Positions 1 to 7,643 of a stretch of 36,018 nt of DNA are shown here, piece by piece; position 1 is the first letter of the stretch; the number at the start of each line of letters is the position of its first letter. This DNA is from Paenibacillus cisolokensis. Lineage in GTDB: Bacteria > Bacillota > Bacilli > Paenibacillales > Paenibacillaceae. A program made the position numbers and the translations under genes. The notes beneath the pieces are model-generated. The model worked only from the letters and a program-made list of their open reading frames with translations, did not search any database and had not been told where the DNA came from. The stretch spans positions 1 through 36,018 of the forward strand of contig NZ_BOVJ01000062.1 of assembly GCF_018403665.1 (NCBI RefSeq), read 5' to 3'.

Positions 1-76
1 GGACGCTTAGCTCAGCTGGGAGAGCGCCTGCCTTGCAAGCAGGAGGTCAGGAGTTCGATCCCGTCAGCGTCCACCA
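1..76 (+). tRNA. tRNA-Ala (anticodon TGC)
   Basis: Complete cloverleaf: acceptor GGACGCT pairs with AGCGTCC at 66-72, discriminator A, encoded CCA at 74-76. The anticodon stem CCTGC/GCAGG encloses loop CTTGCAA, giving anticodon TGC. It is the first gene visible in a 13-gene array; the array may continue upstream of the window. Confidence 0.95.
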
Positions 77-87
77 CTTGAGAATGA

Positions 88-165
<78 letters not shown>

Positions 166-199
166 ATGAAATTCGGAGCGATCCGAGCAACACTGCTGC

Positions 200-276
200 G
201 GAGCTGTGGTGTAGAGGCCTAACATGCCTGCCTGTCACGCAGGAGAACGCGGGTTCGAATCCCGTCAGCTCCGCCA
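200..276 (+). tRNA. tRNA-Asp (GTC)
   Basis: Acceptor GGAGCTG pairs with CAGCTCC, discriminator G, encoded CCA. Anticodon loop CTGTCAC gives GTC. Confidence 0.96.
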
Positions 277-283
277 CCTATTT

Positions 284-359
<76 letters not shown>

Positions 360-376
360 TGAGACAAATCGAATAC

Positions 377-452
<76 letters not shown>

Positions 453-456
453 TCGT

Positions 457-542
457 GGAGGATTAGCGAAGTGGCCAAACGCAGCAGACTGTAAATCTGT
501 TCTCTTACGAGTTCGGTGGTTCGAATCCATCATCCTCCACCA
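457..542 (+). tRNA. tRNA-Tyr (GTA)
   Basis: Acceptor GGAGGAT / ATCCTCC, encoded ACCA. Anticodon loop CTGTAAA gives GTA. The long variable arm (86 nt total) is typical of bacterial tRNA-Tyr. Confidence 0.96.
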
Positions 543-550
543 GTTCCCTT

Positions 551-624
551 AGGGGCATAGTTTAAAGGTAGAACAGCGGTCTCCAAAACCGTTAGTGTGG
601 GTTCAATTCCTGCTGCCCCTGCCA
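551..624 (+). tRNA. tRNA-Trp (CCA)
   Basis: Acceptor AGGGGCA / TGCCCCT, discriminator G, encoded CCA. Anticodon loop CTCCAAA gives CCA. Confidence 0.96.
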
Positions 625-636
625 GTTGCCTTGTAT

Positions 637-713
637 GGCGGTTGTGGCGAAGTGGTTAACGCATCGGATTGTGATTCCGACATTCGAGGGTTCAATTCCC
701 TTCAACCGCCCCA
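637..713 (+). tRNA. tRNA-His (GTG)
   Basis: Acceptor GCGGTTG / CAACCGC with the extra G-1 (637) facing C73 that identifies tRNA-His. Anticodon loop contains GTG. CCA is encoded. Confidence 0.96.
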
Positions 714-724
714 TCTTTTGATAC

Positions 725-799
725 TGGGGATTAGCCAAGCGGTAAGGCAACGGACTTTGACTCCGTCATGCCTAGGTTCGAATCCTAGATCCCCAGCCA
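725..799 (+). tRNA. tRNA-Gln (TTG)
   Basis: Acceptor TGGGGAT / ATCCCCA, discriminator G, encoded CCA. Anticodon loop CTTTGAC gives TTG. Confidence 0.96.
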
Positions 800-803
800 T
801 TTT

Positions 804-878
804 GCGGAAGTGGCTCAGCGGTAGAGCATCGCCTTGCCAAGGCGAGGGTCGCGGGTTCGATTCCCGTCTTCCGCTCCA
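804..878 (+). tRNA. tRNA-Gly (GCC)
   Basis: Acceptor GCGGAAG / CTTCCGC, discriminator T, encoded CCA. Anticodon loop TTGCCAA gives GCC. Confidence 0.96.
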
Positions 879-887
879 TTTTTATTT

Positions 888-961
888 GGCGCCATAGCCA
901 AGTGGTAAGGCAGAGCTCTGCAAAAGCTTTACCCCCAGTTCGAATCTGGGTGGCGCCTCCA
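888..961 (+). tRNA. tRNA-Cys (GCA)
   Basis: Acceptor GGCGCCA / TGGCGCC, discriminator T, encoded CCA. Anticodon loop CTGCAAA gives GCA; the anticodon stem closes with one G-T pair. Confidence 0.95.
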
Positions 962-972
962 TTTATCCTTGT

Positions 973-1049
973 GTGCCCTTAGCTCAGCTGGATAGAGCGT
1001 TTGACTACGAATCAAAAGGTCAGGAGTTCGAATCTCTTAGGGCACGCCA
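973..1049 (+). tRNA. tRNA-Arg (ACG)
   Basis: Acceptor GTGCCCT / AGGGCAC, discriminator G, encoded CCA. Anticodon loop CTACGAA gives ACG. It occupies the place where the B. subtilis trnD array has a Leu gene. Confidence 0.95.
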
Positions 1050-1061
1050 TTTTCTTTAAAA

Positions 1062-1147
1062 GCTGGTGTGGCGGAATGGCAGACGCGGCGGACTCAAAAT
1101 CCGCTTCCGGCAACGGAGTGGGGGTTCAAGTCCCTTCACCAGCACCA
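1062..1147 (+). tRNA. tRNA-Leu (CAA)
   Basis: Acceptor GCTGGTG / CACCAGC, long variable arm, encoded ACCA. Anticodon loop CTCAAAA gives CAA. It is the last gene of the array, and a decayed integrase gene points at its 3' side, so it is the likely original attachment site of an integrated element. Confidence 0.95.
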
Positions 1148-1162
1148 TAATTAAACAACGAC

Positions 1163-1196
1163 GTTCCTTGGGATAATATAACCAAGGAACTTTTTT
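1163..1196 (+). terminator. Terminator of the tRNA array
   Basis: GTTCCTTGG at 1163-1171 pairs perfectly with CCAAGGAAC at 1182-1190 around a 10-base loop, followed by six T. It ends the tRNA transcript and separates it from the degraded island. Confidence 0.9.
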
Positions 1197-1201
1197 ATTG
1201 C

Positions 1202-1672
1202 TTAAAGCTGTAAACATTCGCTCATGGCATGAGCGGAAGTGATTTTCGTGCTGAAATCCAGGTGAGCATAAATGTTAGCGGTAGTTGAGAAATCGCTATG
1301 TCCCAGCCATTCTTGGATCTCTTTCATGCTCACACCATTAGCTAGAAGAAGACTGGCGCAACTATGCTGCAGATCATGAAAACGAATGCGTCGCAATTGA
1401 TGTCTTTCAAGCACAAATGGAGAATACTGTGTGATATAGCCTGGCTTGATTCGTTGCCCCAGCTTGTCCAGATAAATATAGTCGGTGCATTATGAATCTC
1501 TATACAGGTGTCGCTCTTGTTCTTGCTGTTCCTTTAGCCGCAACAGGAGTTCTTCAAATGCTGTTACCAGCGGAAGGGAACGATGGCTTGACTTGTTTTT
1601 GGTACGATCTTTTTCCACGGTCACGTACTTTCCTTCGATGGATAATTCAATGACCGTATGTTGATGCTAGAC
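1202..1672 (-). pseudogene. Tyrosine recombinase (phage/ICE integrase) remnant
   Basis: On the minus strand the last 70 residues carry the catalytic C-terminus of a tyrosine recombinase: an RFHDLQHS box (normally R-HDLRHT), GHSDFSTT, and a terminal TANIYAHL with the nucleophile Tyr. Reading back in the same frame, homology continues (VEKDRTKNKSSHRSLPL, then DYIYLDKLGQRIKPGY) but is interrupted by an in-frame TAA, and the N-terminal half is lost where the IS3 copy begins near 1662. Integrases commonly lie beside the tRNA they use as attachment site, which fits the adjacent tRNA-Leu. It cannot make a working enzyme. Confidence 0.85.
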
Positions 1673-1736
1673 TGAAAATGGACACGGAGAATCGAGAGTG
1701 TGAAAATAAAACTCAAATCGACTCGAGGTGTCCGAA

Positions 1737-2024
1737 ATGGGTAAACCGTACGACAAGGAATTCAAACTGCAAACGGTCCGGATGATTCAGGACGAAGGTA
1801 AGCCGGTGGCACAGGTCGACCGAGAGCTGGGGATCAGCGACAACACCCTGTACCGTTGGATGGCGGAATACAAGCAGAGCGGACAGCAGGCTTTCCCCGG
1901 AAGCGGACAGCTTAAGCCGGAGGATAAAGCGATACGTGACCTTCAGAAACGAATTCGCGATCTGGAAGAGGAGAACGAAATCCTAAAAAAGGCCATGCAC
2001 TACTTCGCAAAAGACCGGCGCTGA
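1737..2024 (+). CDS. IS3-family transposase OrfA
   Basis: A 95-residue HTH protein of the IS3 OrfA type. The N-terminal helix-turn-helix reads YDKEFKLQTVRMI ... ELGISDNTLYRWM, and the second half is a leucine-zipper-like coiled coil (IRDLQKRIRDLEEENEILKK). It binds the element ends; transposition needs the OrfAB fusion made by -1 frameshifting. ATG at 1737 is preceded by GAGGTG at good distance and is preferred over an upstream in-frame GTG. OrfA is intact, but its partner OrfB is truncated, so this copy cannot move by itself. Confidence 0.88.
   Translation: MGKPYDKEFKLQTVRMIQDEGKPVAQVDRELGISDNTLYRWMAEYKQSGQQAFPGSGQLKPEDKAIRDLQKRIRDLEEENEILKKAMHYFAKDRR
1985..1991 (+). promoter_or_regulatory. 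Programmed -1 frameshift site (A AAA AAG)
   Basis: AAAAAAG lies near the end of orfA, in the codon phase used by IS3-family elements. The orfB reading frame is the -1 frame, so slippage here would fuse OrfA to OrfB. Confidence 0.7.
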
Positions 2025-2163
2025 TTTATCCATTCATCCACAGACACCGCTTGCAGTTCCGTGTCGCGAAGATGTGCTCCCTGTTCGGCGTTTCCAGAAG
2101 CGGTTATTACGAATGGACGAAACGCAAGGAAAGCAATCGCAGCAAACGTCGTAAGCAACACCC
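1991..2163 (+). pseudogene. IS3-family transposase OrfB, N-terminal stub
   Basis: In the -1 frame relative to orfA the sequence encodes LIYPFIHRHRLQFRVAKM, CSLFGVSRSGYYEW and TKRKESN, the conserved start of IS3 OrfB (HTH_21 region). It ends after about 50 residues at the junction with IS110 sequence. The whole DDE catalytic domain is absent. Confidence 0.8.
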
Positions 2164-2663
2164 GATTTCCCGAGCACATAGCTAGCGACAGACGACAGTT
2201 TGATGTTGGCTCCTTCGAGCACTTTTTGAATGCGGTTGACTTCCCGGGCTCGCTCGTCGATCAGGCTGCGCCGGTATCGTATCAGTTCACGAAGTTCCCG
2301 CTGGTCGCGGTTCGGGATGAAACTGCCTTGCAGCAAACCGTGACGCAGCAGATTGGCGATCCACTCAGCATCCTTGACATCGGTCTTGCGTCCAGGAACG
2401 TTCTTAATGTTCTTGGCGTTGACGACAAGGATCTGAATATCCTCAAGCTACAGCAAGTTGTAAATGGGCTTCCAGAACGATGCGGTGCTTTCCATCGCGA
2501 CATGGGTGCACCCGTTGTTTTTGATCCAATCGACCAGCAGGATCAGGTCGTCGGTCATGGTGGAAAAGGTCCGGATTTCTTTGATTTCCGGAGTGATCAC
2601 GCAGGCCACCACGTTCTTCTTGTGAACGTCCAGCCCGCACACGTGCGTATAAACGACGTCCAT
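2164..2663 (-). pseudogene. IS110-family transposase, N-terminal half
   Basis: Minus-strand reading from ATG at 2663 (AAGGAG about 10 bases upstream) gives MDVVYTHVCGLDVHKKNVV, the RuvC-like DEDD start of IS110 transposases, then VAMESTASFWKPIYNLL, an in-frame TAG, and, still in the same frame, KNVPGRKTDVKDAEWIANLL, HGLLQGSFIP and RELRELIRYRRSLIDER. The C-terminal half, including the catalytic serine domain, is missing at the junction with IS3 orfB. The nonsense codon plus truncation make it non-functional. Confidence 0.87.
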
Positions 2664-2945
2664 ACAGTAGAAACTCCTTGCGGCGGTAAAGATTAAGGGC
2701 TGGTGCAGCAACCGTCGAACGATTATTCTATCCTGCGTGCTCCCGAAAGGGGCAACAATCTGTGGTGCACCTGGTCGTTGGGGCTCTGTCTAACTCGCGG
2801 GCTCGAAAGCACCATAGTTCCACGACCTCCCTCGCCAGCCGCAAGGCCATTATATCGCCCGTTCCTTATTTTCATCATCTGATGGTGCCGTGCAACGGCA
2901 TGGGAGTCTAAATAGGAAGTATGGATGGAAAATTCAAACAATCAC
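2664..2945 (-). other. Non-coding leader of the IS110 remnant (bridge-RNA position)
   Basis: About 280 bases upstream of the IS110 transposase start carry no convincing gene. In IS110 elements this left-end region is known to be transcribed into the bridge RNA that selects target and donor DNA. Short self-complementary stretches are visible (e.g. TGCCGTTGCACGGCA on the minus strand near 2890-2905). The assignment rests on position only; the element's exact outer end cannot be fixed by eye. Confidence 0.4.
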
Positions 2946-2962
2946 CTAAGAATGTTTCTAAA

Positions 2963-3010
2963 GAAAAACTGCCGATAGAAGCGTTCCAGTTTTGGAACGT
3001 TTCTATCGGC
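2963..3010 (-). terminator. Strong hairpin, terminator on the minus strand
   Basis: GCCGATAGAA (2971-2980) pairs with TTCTATCGGC (3001-3010), and the inner CGTTCC pairs with GGAACG around a 6-base loop. Read on the minus strand the hairpin is followed by AGTTTTTCTTT. No intact minus-strand gene feeds it now; the decayed ABC-transporter gene lies upstream. Between this hairpin and 3216 I see no supportable gene. Confidence 0.65.
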
Positions 3011-3216
3011 GAGTTGTTGAGGGCCAGGAAAAGGGGCATTGCTCGTCTTTATCGTTGTGAAGGGAGATAATCGAGTGGAATTTGTTCGTACCCAATGGTC
3101 ATTTAACAGCATTTGCAAATAGGCGTTGAAAAATGAAGCCATTATCCCCCAAACGAGGGGCTGTAATTACTTACCTTGAGTGATCGAGCAATCCACCTGC
3201 CTGCGATTTGTATTTG

Positions 3217-3330
3217 CTAACTATGGTCGTAGCCACTCAAGTCGCCGACTTCCGCCAGGAATCCCGCCACGGTGACGAGGCCGATGCACAAGTCTCCATA
3301 CGGCATAAAATGCCCCCGCCATTCACTCAT
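3217..3330 (-). pseudogene. Possible start of an ABC permease, truncated
   Basis: A 37-codon reading frame starts at ATG 3330 with an excellent ribosome site (GAGGAGGTG, 6 bases upstream), overlapping the end of the ABC ATPase remnant. The protein starts MSEWRGHFMPYG and ends after a short hydrophobic stretch. Position and ribosome site suggest the former second gene of an ATPase-permease pair; the sequence itself is too short to recognise. Confidence 0.3.
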
Positions 3331-3341
3331 CGGATTCACCT

Positions 3342-4160
3342 CCTCTGGGCTGGGAGGAGCGGGAACCGCATCTTGGAAGAGACGGTAATTGGAAATCAAA
3401 CGCAATTCATATCCTGTAGCTGTCTTTCGACGACAAATCACGGAGGTCCTTGCTAACTTGGAAAGATCTCGTTCAAGGATATGTGCTGTCCATACACGAT
3501 TTTCTACTCTTGTAAGAAGATCGGCGATGGTTCCATGATAAACAGTTTTCCCTTGATCCAAGATAGCCGACAGCTCGCTTCAATATCTGCTACGATATGA
3601 GTAGATAATAAAATAATTCGTTCCTGCCCCAAATCCTCCAATAACTCACGAAATCGTATCCGCTCCTCCGGGCCCGGTTGTCGGCTCGTCTACAACTAAG
3701 ACCTTGGGATCGCCAATTAGCGCTTGCGCAATACCAATCCGTTGCTTCATTCTGCCGGAATACGTTTTAAGTTTTCTTTTTGCTTGATGCTGTAAATTCA
3801 CTTATTTCTAAAAGACATCAACCGCCGCGCGGCACTCCTTCATATATTTCATTCCTTTTAAAATAGCCACGTAATGAAGAAATTCTTCACCGGTCAGTTT
3901 ATCGTAAAACCTTAATGATTGGGGTAAGTAGCCCAGACACTGACGAATGTTATGATCTTCTTTGTCTAATAAGGGCCTATCTGCACTTTACCGCTGGTCG
4001 GCGGTATTATGGTTGCCAGAATTTGCATAATTATGCTTTTACCGTCTCCATTCGGACCGAACAACCCTAACATCCCGGGGCTGATCGACAGATCGACTTC
4101 GTTTAATGCTTGTTTTTCTCCATCGTAAATCTTGCTTAAAGCTTGAATTTGAATATTCAT
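3342..4160 (-). pseudogene. ABC-transporter ATP-binding protein, multiply broken
   Basis: From ATG 4160 (GGGGGTGAGG upstream) the minus strand encodes an ABC-2 type ATPase resembling BcrA-like exporters: Walker A GPNGDGKSI (normally GPNGAGKST), a Q-loop region LGYLPQ, a signature degraded to YSGRMKQR, Walker B VLVVDEPT, and the H-loop LLSTHIVAD. The pieces lie in different frames: there is a shift after VQIGP, stops around 3800, another shift after DEPTTG and one before the C-terminal ILDQGKTVYHG part. With altered Walker A and several shifts this is a genuine pseudogene, not a single sequencing error. Neighbouring genes do not restore the function. Confidence 0.82.
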
Positions 4161-4186
4161 GCCCCTCACCCCCTAAAACTTGATTT

Positions 4187-4359
4187 ATGGATTATGATGG
4201 CCATGCTCTCGAAAGGTTTGGTCAGAAACAATTTTTTGAGGCTTCTACTTCATTTAACTTCAATGAAATTCCAATACACGAAAAAGATACAAAACAAGGC
4301 TTATGACTGTAACAGATTATAAGCCAGAATCAGAGTCGTATTCATTGCGCTATGAATAG
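4187..4359 (+). other. Small unassigned reading frame or gene fragment
   Basis: ATG 4187 opens 39 codons (starting MDYDGHALERFG) ending at 4306, and an overlapping frame (ATG 4303, starting MTVTDYKPESESY) runs to 4359. The composition looks protein-like, and together they may be one frame-shifted fragment. There is no clear ribosome site and I do not recognise it. It lies between the dead ABC gene and the secreted-protein gene. Confidence 0.2.
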
Positions 4360-4367
4360 CAGGCTGA

Positions 4368-4805
4368 TCAATATGAAACTTGCGCCGAAGTACTGGAAGC
4401 TGTTTCAAGAACCGTGCTGCCGCTCTTTATCGCAACTATAGTCAATACTCTATACGTATGACCGGAAGTCACATAGTACTCCTCTTCTATGCTATGTTGA
4501 CCTTTGCCTGTAAAAGATTCGCTCCACGACTTCACAGTTGTCCAACTACTGCCATTTAGACGCTGTAATTCGATGGTCAGAGTCGAGTTATAATTCCCCG
4601 TATAAAATACAAAACCACTGGCTACTGCCTTACCCAAAGTTCCAATCGATATAGACGCACCTACGAGAGACACATATTCATAAAACGGGGTGACAACTTC
4701 CGACTCAACTCGTTTTGAATCATTGCTGGCTTGTACAATAGCGCTTGTACTGGATGTGAGCATTATGACTGCTGCAAACGTAATGACAGATTTCTTTATT
4801 CGCAT
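4368..4805 (-). CDS. Small secreted protein of the sigma / anti-sigma locus
   Basis: A 145-residue protein with a clear signal peptide (MRIKKSVITFAAVIMLTSS, cleavage likely after VQA near residue 26) and a beta-rich mature part: a YEYVSLVGASISI segment, GKAVASGFVFY, and TLTIELQRLNGSSW. It has no cysteines in the mature part. The pattern recalls the small exported DUF6147-like proteins, but I cannot confirm the family. ATG 4805 is preceded by GGAGG, and 37 bases upstream lies an ECF-type promoter match (4842-4867). It follows the anti-sigma gene on the same strand. A damaged paralogue lies at 7007-7430 on the other strand, flanking the sigma / anti-sigma pair. Confidence 0.75.
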   Translation of the reverse strand: MRIKKSVITFAAVIMLTSSTSAIVQASNDSKRVESEVVTPFYEYVSLVGASISIGTLGKAVASGFVFYTGNYNSTLTIELQRLNGSSWTTVKSWSESFTGKGQHSIEEEYYVTSGHTYRVLTIVAIKSGSTVLETASSTSAQVSY

Positions 4806-4841
4806 TTCCGTACCTCCATATATTTATAGTCAATAATAAAA

Positions 4842-4867
4842 GACGGCCGAAACATCATTTTGTAACA
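4842..4867 (-). promoter_or_regulatory. ECF-type promoter for the secreted-protein gene
   Basis: The minus strand reads TGTTAC, 16 bases, CGTC. This matches the layout of Bacillus ECF promoters (an AAC-like -35 and CGTC-type -10). The -10 ends 36 bases before the start codon of the secreted-protein gene and lies directly after the anti-sigma stop, so that gene could be induced separately by the sigma factor next door. The identical pattern recurs at 11534-11559. Confidence 0.55.
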
Positions 4868-4879
4868 CCTAAAGGAAAC

Positions 4880-5653
4880 TTATTTAATCAGCGTGACGCT
4901 CTGCGCCATTTCTATCATTTCCTCTTTGCTTAAGTCTGTTGAACTCCCTAAAATCAAGAACAAATGAGCTTCATCCTTCCATACGACTGTCATCACATCT
5001 TTTTTATGAACAAAAAGCCCATCATGTCCATGAAGCGTCAAACGAGATACCTCATCCGCTCCTTCTGTGTCCACATTAATGCCGCTATTTCTATTATTTT
5101 GCTGAAACATGATAAAACCCTGGCTTTCATTCTCGTATTCAATCGATTTTATGTTCTGATTACTTGATACACCTGTGATATGATACCCTTCTGGCACTTT
5201 AGTAGGTACGTAGGCATTATTCCACTCAATTTGAAGATGAACTGGAAGCTGGTTCATCTCTTCTTCGAGCCGTATTGTTGTATATTCTTTTTCTATTTGA
5301 ATATACAGATTCAATAATTTGACCCTAAACGCTTCTACACTTAAAAATGTTGTTAACAGAAGTATTAAAAACACTGGAGTAAAAATGGCAATTTTCCGAA
5401 AACGTTTATGAAATAAACGCTTTGCAACTCTCTTGAAATTGAACAACGTAAAATGAAAATTTAATCGCCTTATGAATCTTTGCTTTTCTTTCGCTGACGG
5501 AAGATAAAAAGACTCTTTGCTTAGCTCCTCATTTTCTTCTATTAGTTTTTTTCCCTCCAACTCGGCGAACCGGGTCATAAGCAATTTAATTTTTATATCC
5601 TCGTATTCTTCTTGCAGAGCCTTTTGATTCATCAGATTATTCGTCTCTGACAT
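4880..5653 (-). CDS. Membrane-anchored anti-sigma factor
   Basis: A 257-residue single-pass protein: an N-terminal cytoplasmic part (about 1-87, charged and helical), one transmembrane helix at about 88-106 (IAIFTPVFLILLLTTFL) and an extracytoplasmic C-terminal half with the DUF4367-like pattern (VPEGYHITGVS near 155, HGHDGLFVHKK and VVWKDEAHLFLILGSS near the end). Its gene overlaps the end of the ECF sigma gene, the usual arrangement for a sigma factor and its membrane inhibitor. ATG 5653 is chosen over 5659 because AAAGGAG lies 9 bases before it. It probably holds the sigma factor inactive until an envelope signal arrives. The zinc-binding anti-sigma motif HxxxCxxC is not seen. Confidence 0.75.
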   Translation of the reverse strand: MSETNNLMNQKALQEEYEDIKIKLLMTRFAELEGKKLIEENEELSKESFYLPSAKEKQRFIRRLNFHFTLFNFKRVAKRLFHKRFRKIAIFTPVFLILLLTTFLSVEAFRVKLLNLYIQIEKEYTTIRLEEEMNQLPVHLQIEWNNAYVPTKVPEGYHITGVSSNQNIKSIEYENESQGFIMFQQNNRNSGINVDTEGADEVSRLTLHGHDGLFVHKKDVMTVVWKDEAHLFLILGSSTDLSKEEMIEMAQSVTLIK

Positions 5654-6215
5654 GATCATTTTCTCCTTTAGATATCATTTGAAATGCTCGGCGTTTGGCC
5701 CGCGCCACATATTGTCGAACATGCTGTGCTGGAATGCCTAACAACCCTGCGATTTCCTTGTCAGTCAAATCCATGTTATATTTAAAATATAATAAGTTTC
5801 GATCTCTCTCCGAGAGTTGAAACAAAGCTTGCTCTAAAGATTCAAATTCCTCCTGAAGCATATAATTTTCTTCGGTTGCAGCCTGCAAGTCTGGAATTTG
5901 ATCAGCAATATCGTTGGCAGCTCCTGAATAAGCATGTCGAGTACGCCGCGTTTGCATGCGGATGTAATCTAAGCAAATATGTTTCATTGTATAAATGATA
6001 TAAGACGTCATTTTGTAACTACTTAGCGAACGTAAAAGAGAAATTTTCGGAATCAATTTAACAAATGCATCTTGAATCAGGTCATCGATTACTCCGTAAT
6101 CCTTGATTATGCTATATGCTCTCTGTTTCATCAAAGGATAATATTGCTGATATAAGTTCAACATGAACTTCTTATCATCATCATCTTCTATGATAGAAAG
6201 GAATATAAGATTCAA
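5637..6215 (-). CDS. ECF-family RNA polymerase sigma factor
   Basis: A 192-residue sigma-70-like ECF protein. Region 2 spans about 20-90 (LYQQYYPLMKQRAYSI, IDDLIQDAFVKL, YIIYTMKHICLDYIR), followed by an acidic linker and region 4 at about 130-185 (LFQLSERDRNLLYFKY, LTDKEIAGLLGI, VRQYVARAKRRAFQ), the -35-binding helix-turn-helix. The start is TTG 6215, supported by GGAGGGGG just upstream. It is translationally coupled to the anti-sigma gene. It should direct transcription from TGTTAC-N16-CGTC-type promoters; that link is inference from promoter form and proximity. No clear copy of the motif was found upstream of the sigma gene itself. Confidence 0.85.
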   Translation of the reverse strand: MNLIFLSIIEDDDDKKFMLNLYQQYYPLMKQRAYSIIKDYGVIDDLIQDAFVKLIPKISLLRSLSSYKMTSYIIYTMKHICLDYIRMQTRRTRHAYSGAANDIADQIPDLQAATEENYMLQEEFESLEQALFQLSERDRNLLYFKYNMDLTDKEIAGLLGIPAQHVRQYVARAKRRAFQMISKGENDHVRDE

Positions 6216-6639
6216 TTTACTCCCCCTCCAAGCATTCGCCTGTGATACGACTACTCAGCGTAACTCATATCCTGTAAAATATCGCAGAAAATACAATACT
6301 TACCAAATTCATCGGAATGATTGAGCGTTAAGTTTAGCTTTAACGAAAATAACTTTTATCTCATGAATACCGTATGCTTACCGATCTCCATTGCAATAAA
6401 AAAAGAGGGCCTGTCAACAATCGTTGGCCGACCACTCCACAATGTTAGTTTCAATGAGAGGTGCGGTACGATATTTCACACAATATTATCGTGCGTCACA
6501 CCGGTCTCAGTCTGCGGGAAAAACAGCTCCGGGCTTCACGCAAGCAAAGTGCTCGGCCCCTATCGGGAGGCTCAATTGCAAGCGGTAGCTTAATTCATCC
6601 ACAGCTTAGCAACTCGTATTCGATTTATCACTTATGCAC
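6216..6639 (+). other. Intergenic stretch without a supportable gene
   Basis: Divergent region upstream of the sigma gene. Short reading frames exist (e.g. 6321-6593), but they have no ribosome site and overlap each other in different frames. GGCCTGTCAACAATCGTTGGCC at about 6409-6430 contains a small inverted repeat. Nothing else is recognisable. Confidence 0.4.
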
Positions 6640-6870
6640 ATGTTGATCTTTGACAAACGAAGCACGGATAGGCCGGGAGTAATTATCACCATTAGGGCAT
6701 CGCCCCCGTTTAGGAGCTTGCCTGGCCTCCACCCCTTGAGAGGTAGAACGAAGGAATGTAAGGGCATCGACCCAGGGGGATATGGGAGGGTTAACCGCAA
6801 GGGTTCATGTGGAGATCCATATGCGACCATACGGCTTTTTAAAGCGAGGTGACCACCACCTCTATTCCCG
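6640..6870 (+). other. GC-rich, structure-prone non-coding segment
   Basis: This stretch is clearly richer in G and C than its surroundings and full of short inverted repeats read on the plus strand: CATGTGG/CCATATG around AGAT (6806-6823), GAGGTG/CACCTC around ACCAC (6846-6862), and AACC/GGTT around GCAAG. AGGGCATCG occurs twice, about 70 bases apart (near 6695 and 6761). No open frame has a ribosome site. It may be a structured RNA or the non-coding end of a lost mobile element; I cannot name a family. Confidence 0.4.
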
Positions 6871-7006
6871 CCAACAGGACTATCCCAAATATTCACTCTT
6901 ATTCAAATCCTATCCAATTGAGCTTTGGATGTCAAAGATGAAATCATGCGAAACAGCGAGAAAAACGAAGAAAACGTTATTTTATTGAGGGAGGGGGACA
7001 TCCAGA

Positions 7007-7430
7007 TTGAAGAATAAGTCTATTTCAATGTTTTGTTATTGCTAATAATTTGCGTGCTCACTACCAGTTCTCTGGCACAGGCTAAAGCTGATTCCACCAC
7101 CACTGAGCCGGAATTTATAGTTCCATTCTATGACTACGTTTCCCTTGTGGGAGCATCAATATCGATGGAGAGCTTGGGTAAAGCAGTGGCAAGTGGTTTT
7201 GTCTACTATTCGGGAAACTATAACTCGACACTTACCATTGAATTGCAACGTTCCAACGGAAGCGGATGGACGGCAGTGAAATCGTGGAGTAAGTCATTTT
7301 CGGGTAGAGGCCAGCATTGTACTATGTAACGTCCGGCTACACATATAGAGTGTTGACCACTGTCACAATAAATGACGGAAGAAAGGTTTTAGAAACCGTC
7401 ACAAGCACATCGTCACAGGTTAAATATTAA
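7007..7430 (+). pseudogene. Damaged paralogue of the secreted protein
   Basis: Read from TTG 7007 (GGGAGGGGG upstream), MKNKSISMF is followed by a shift at T-run 7031-7034, then LLLIICVLTTSSLAQAKA (signal peptide) and a mature part very close to the protein at 4368-4805 (YDYVSLVGASISMESLGKAV, LTIELQRSNGSGW, VKSWSKSFSGRGQH). Near 7315 about 13 bases are missing relative to the paralogue, shifting the frame; the end YYVTSGYTYRVLTTV ... SSQVKY follows in another frame. The first lesion could be a sequencing error, but the second is a real deletion. The gene points away from the sigma operon. Confidence 0.8.
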
Positions 7431-7464
7431 TAGTTCAACTACTTCTTAGAAAAATGAGGGTGTA

Positions 7465-7643
7465 ATGGTCAATATCAACAAGAAAAAATAAGTATGATGC
7501 TTGTAATACTTGTCATCTTTGTAGTACTTGGAGCATATTTGTATACCTTCTCACGAAAAATAGACATAGCGTATCCTGCGGTTCAATATCGAATAAATGA
7601 ACCATCAAGCACTCATATAACATCGATTAAATTTGTCATCTGA
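7465..7643 (+). pseudogene. Small membrane-anchored protein, broken
   Basis: ATG 7465 (GAGGGTG upstream) starts MVNINKKK and then stops; one more A in the run 7483-7488 would join it to ISMMLVILVIFVVLGAYLY, a transmembrane anchor, followed by about 35 residues and a stop at 7641. It follows the damaged secreted-protein copy on the same strand and was probably co-transcribed with it. Downstream sequence to 7760 continues without an open frame, so the C-terminus is probably lost too. I do not recognise the family. Confidence 0.4.

Larger units (their letters stand above)
1662..2163 (+). mobile_element. IS3-family insertion sequence, 3' part missing
   Basis: The left end lies around 1662 (TGATGCTAGACTGAAAATGG), interrupting the integrase remnant. 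It contains a complete orfA, a slippery site and only the start of orfB. The element stops abruptly near 2163, where IS110 sequence begins, so the right end is lost or displaced. No matching right inverted repeat was found in the window. Confidence 0.75.

Noticed and set aside
6216..6330. ECF-type autoregulatory promoter for the sigma gene
   Set aside because: TTAC- and CGTA-like strings occur, but with wrong spacing; no match to TGTTAC-N16-CGTC.
6640..6870. Group II intron domain V
   Set aside because: A GCCGTATGG-like string suggested it, but the paired second half of domain V is absent.
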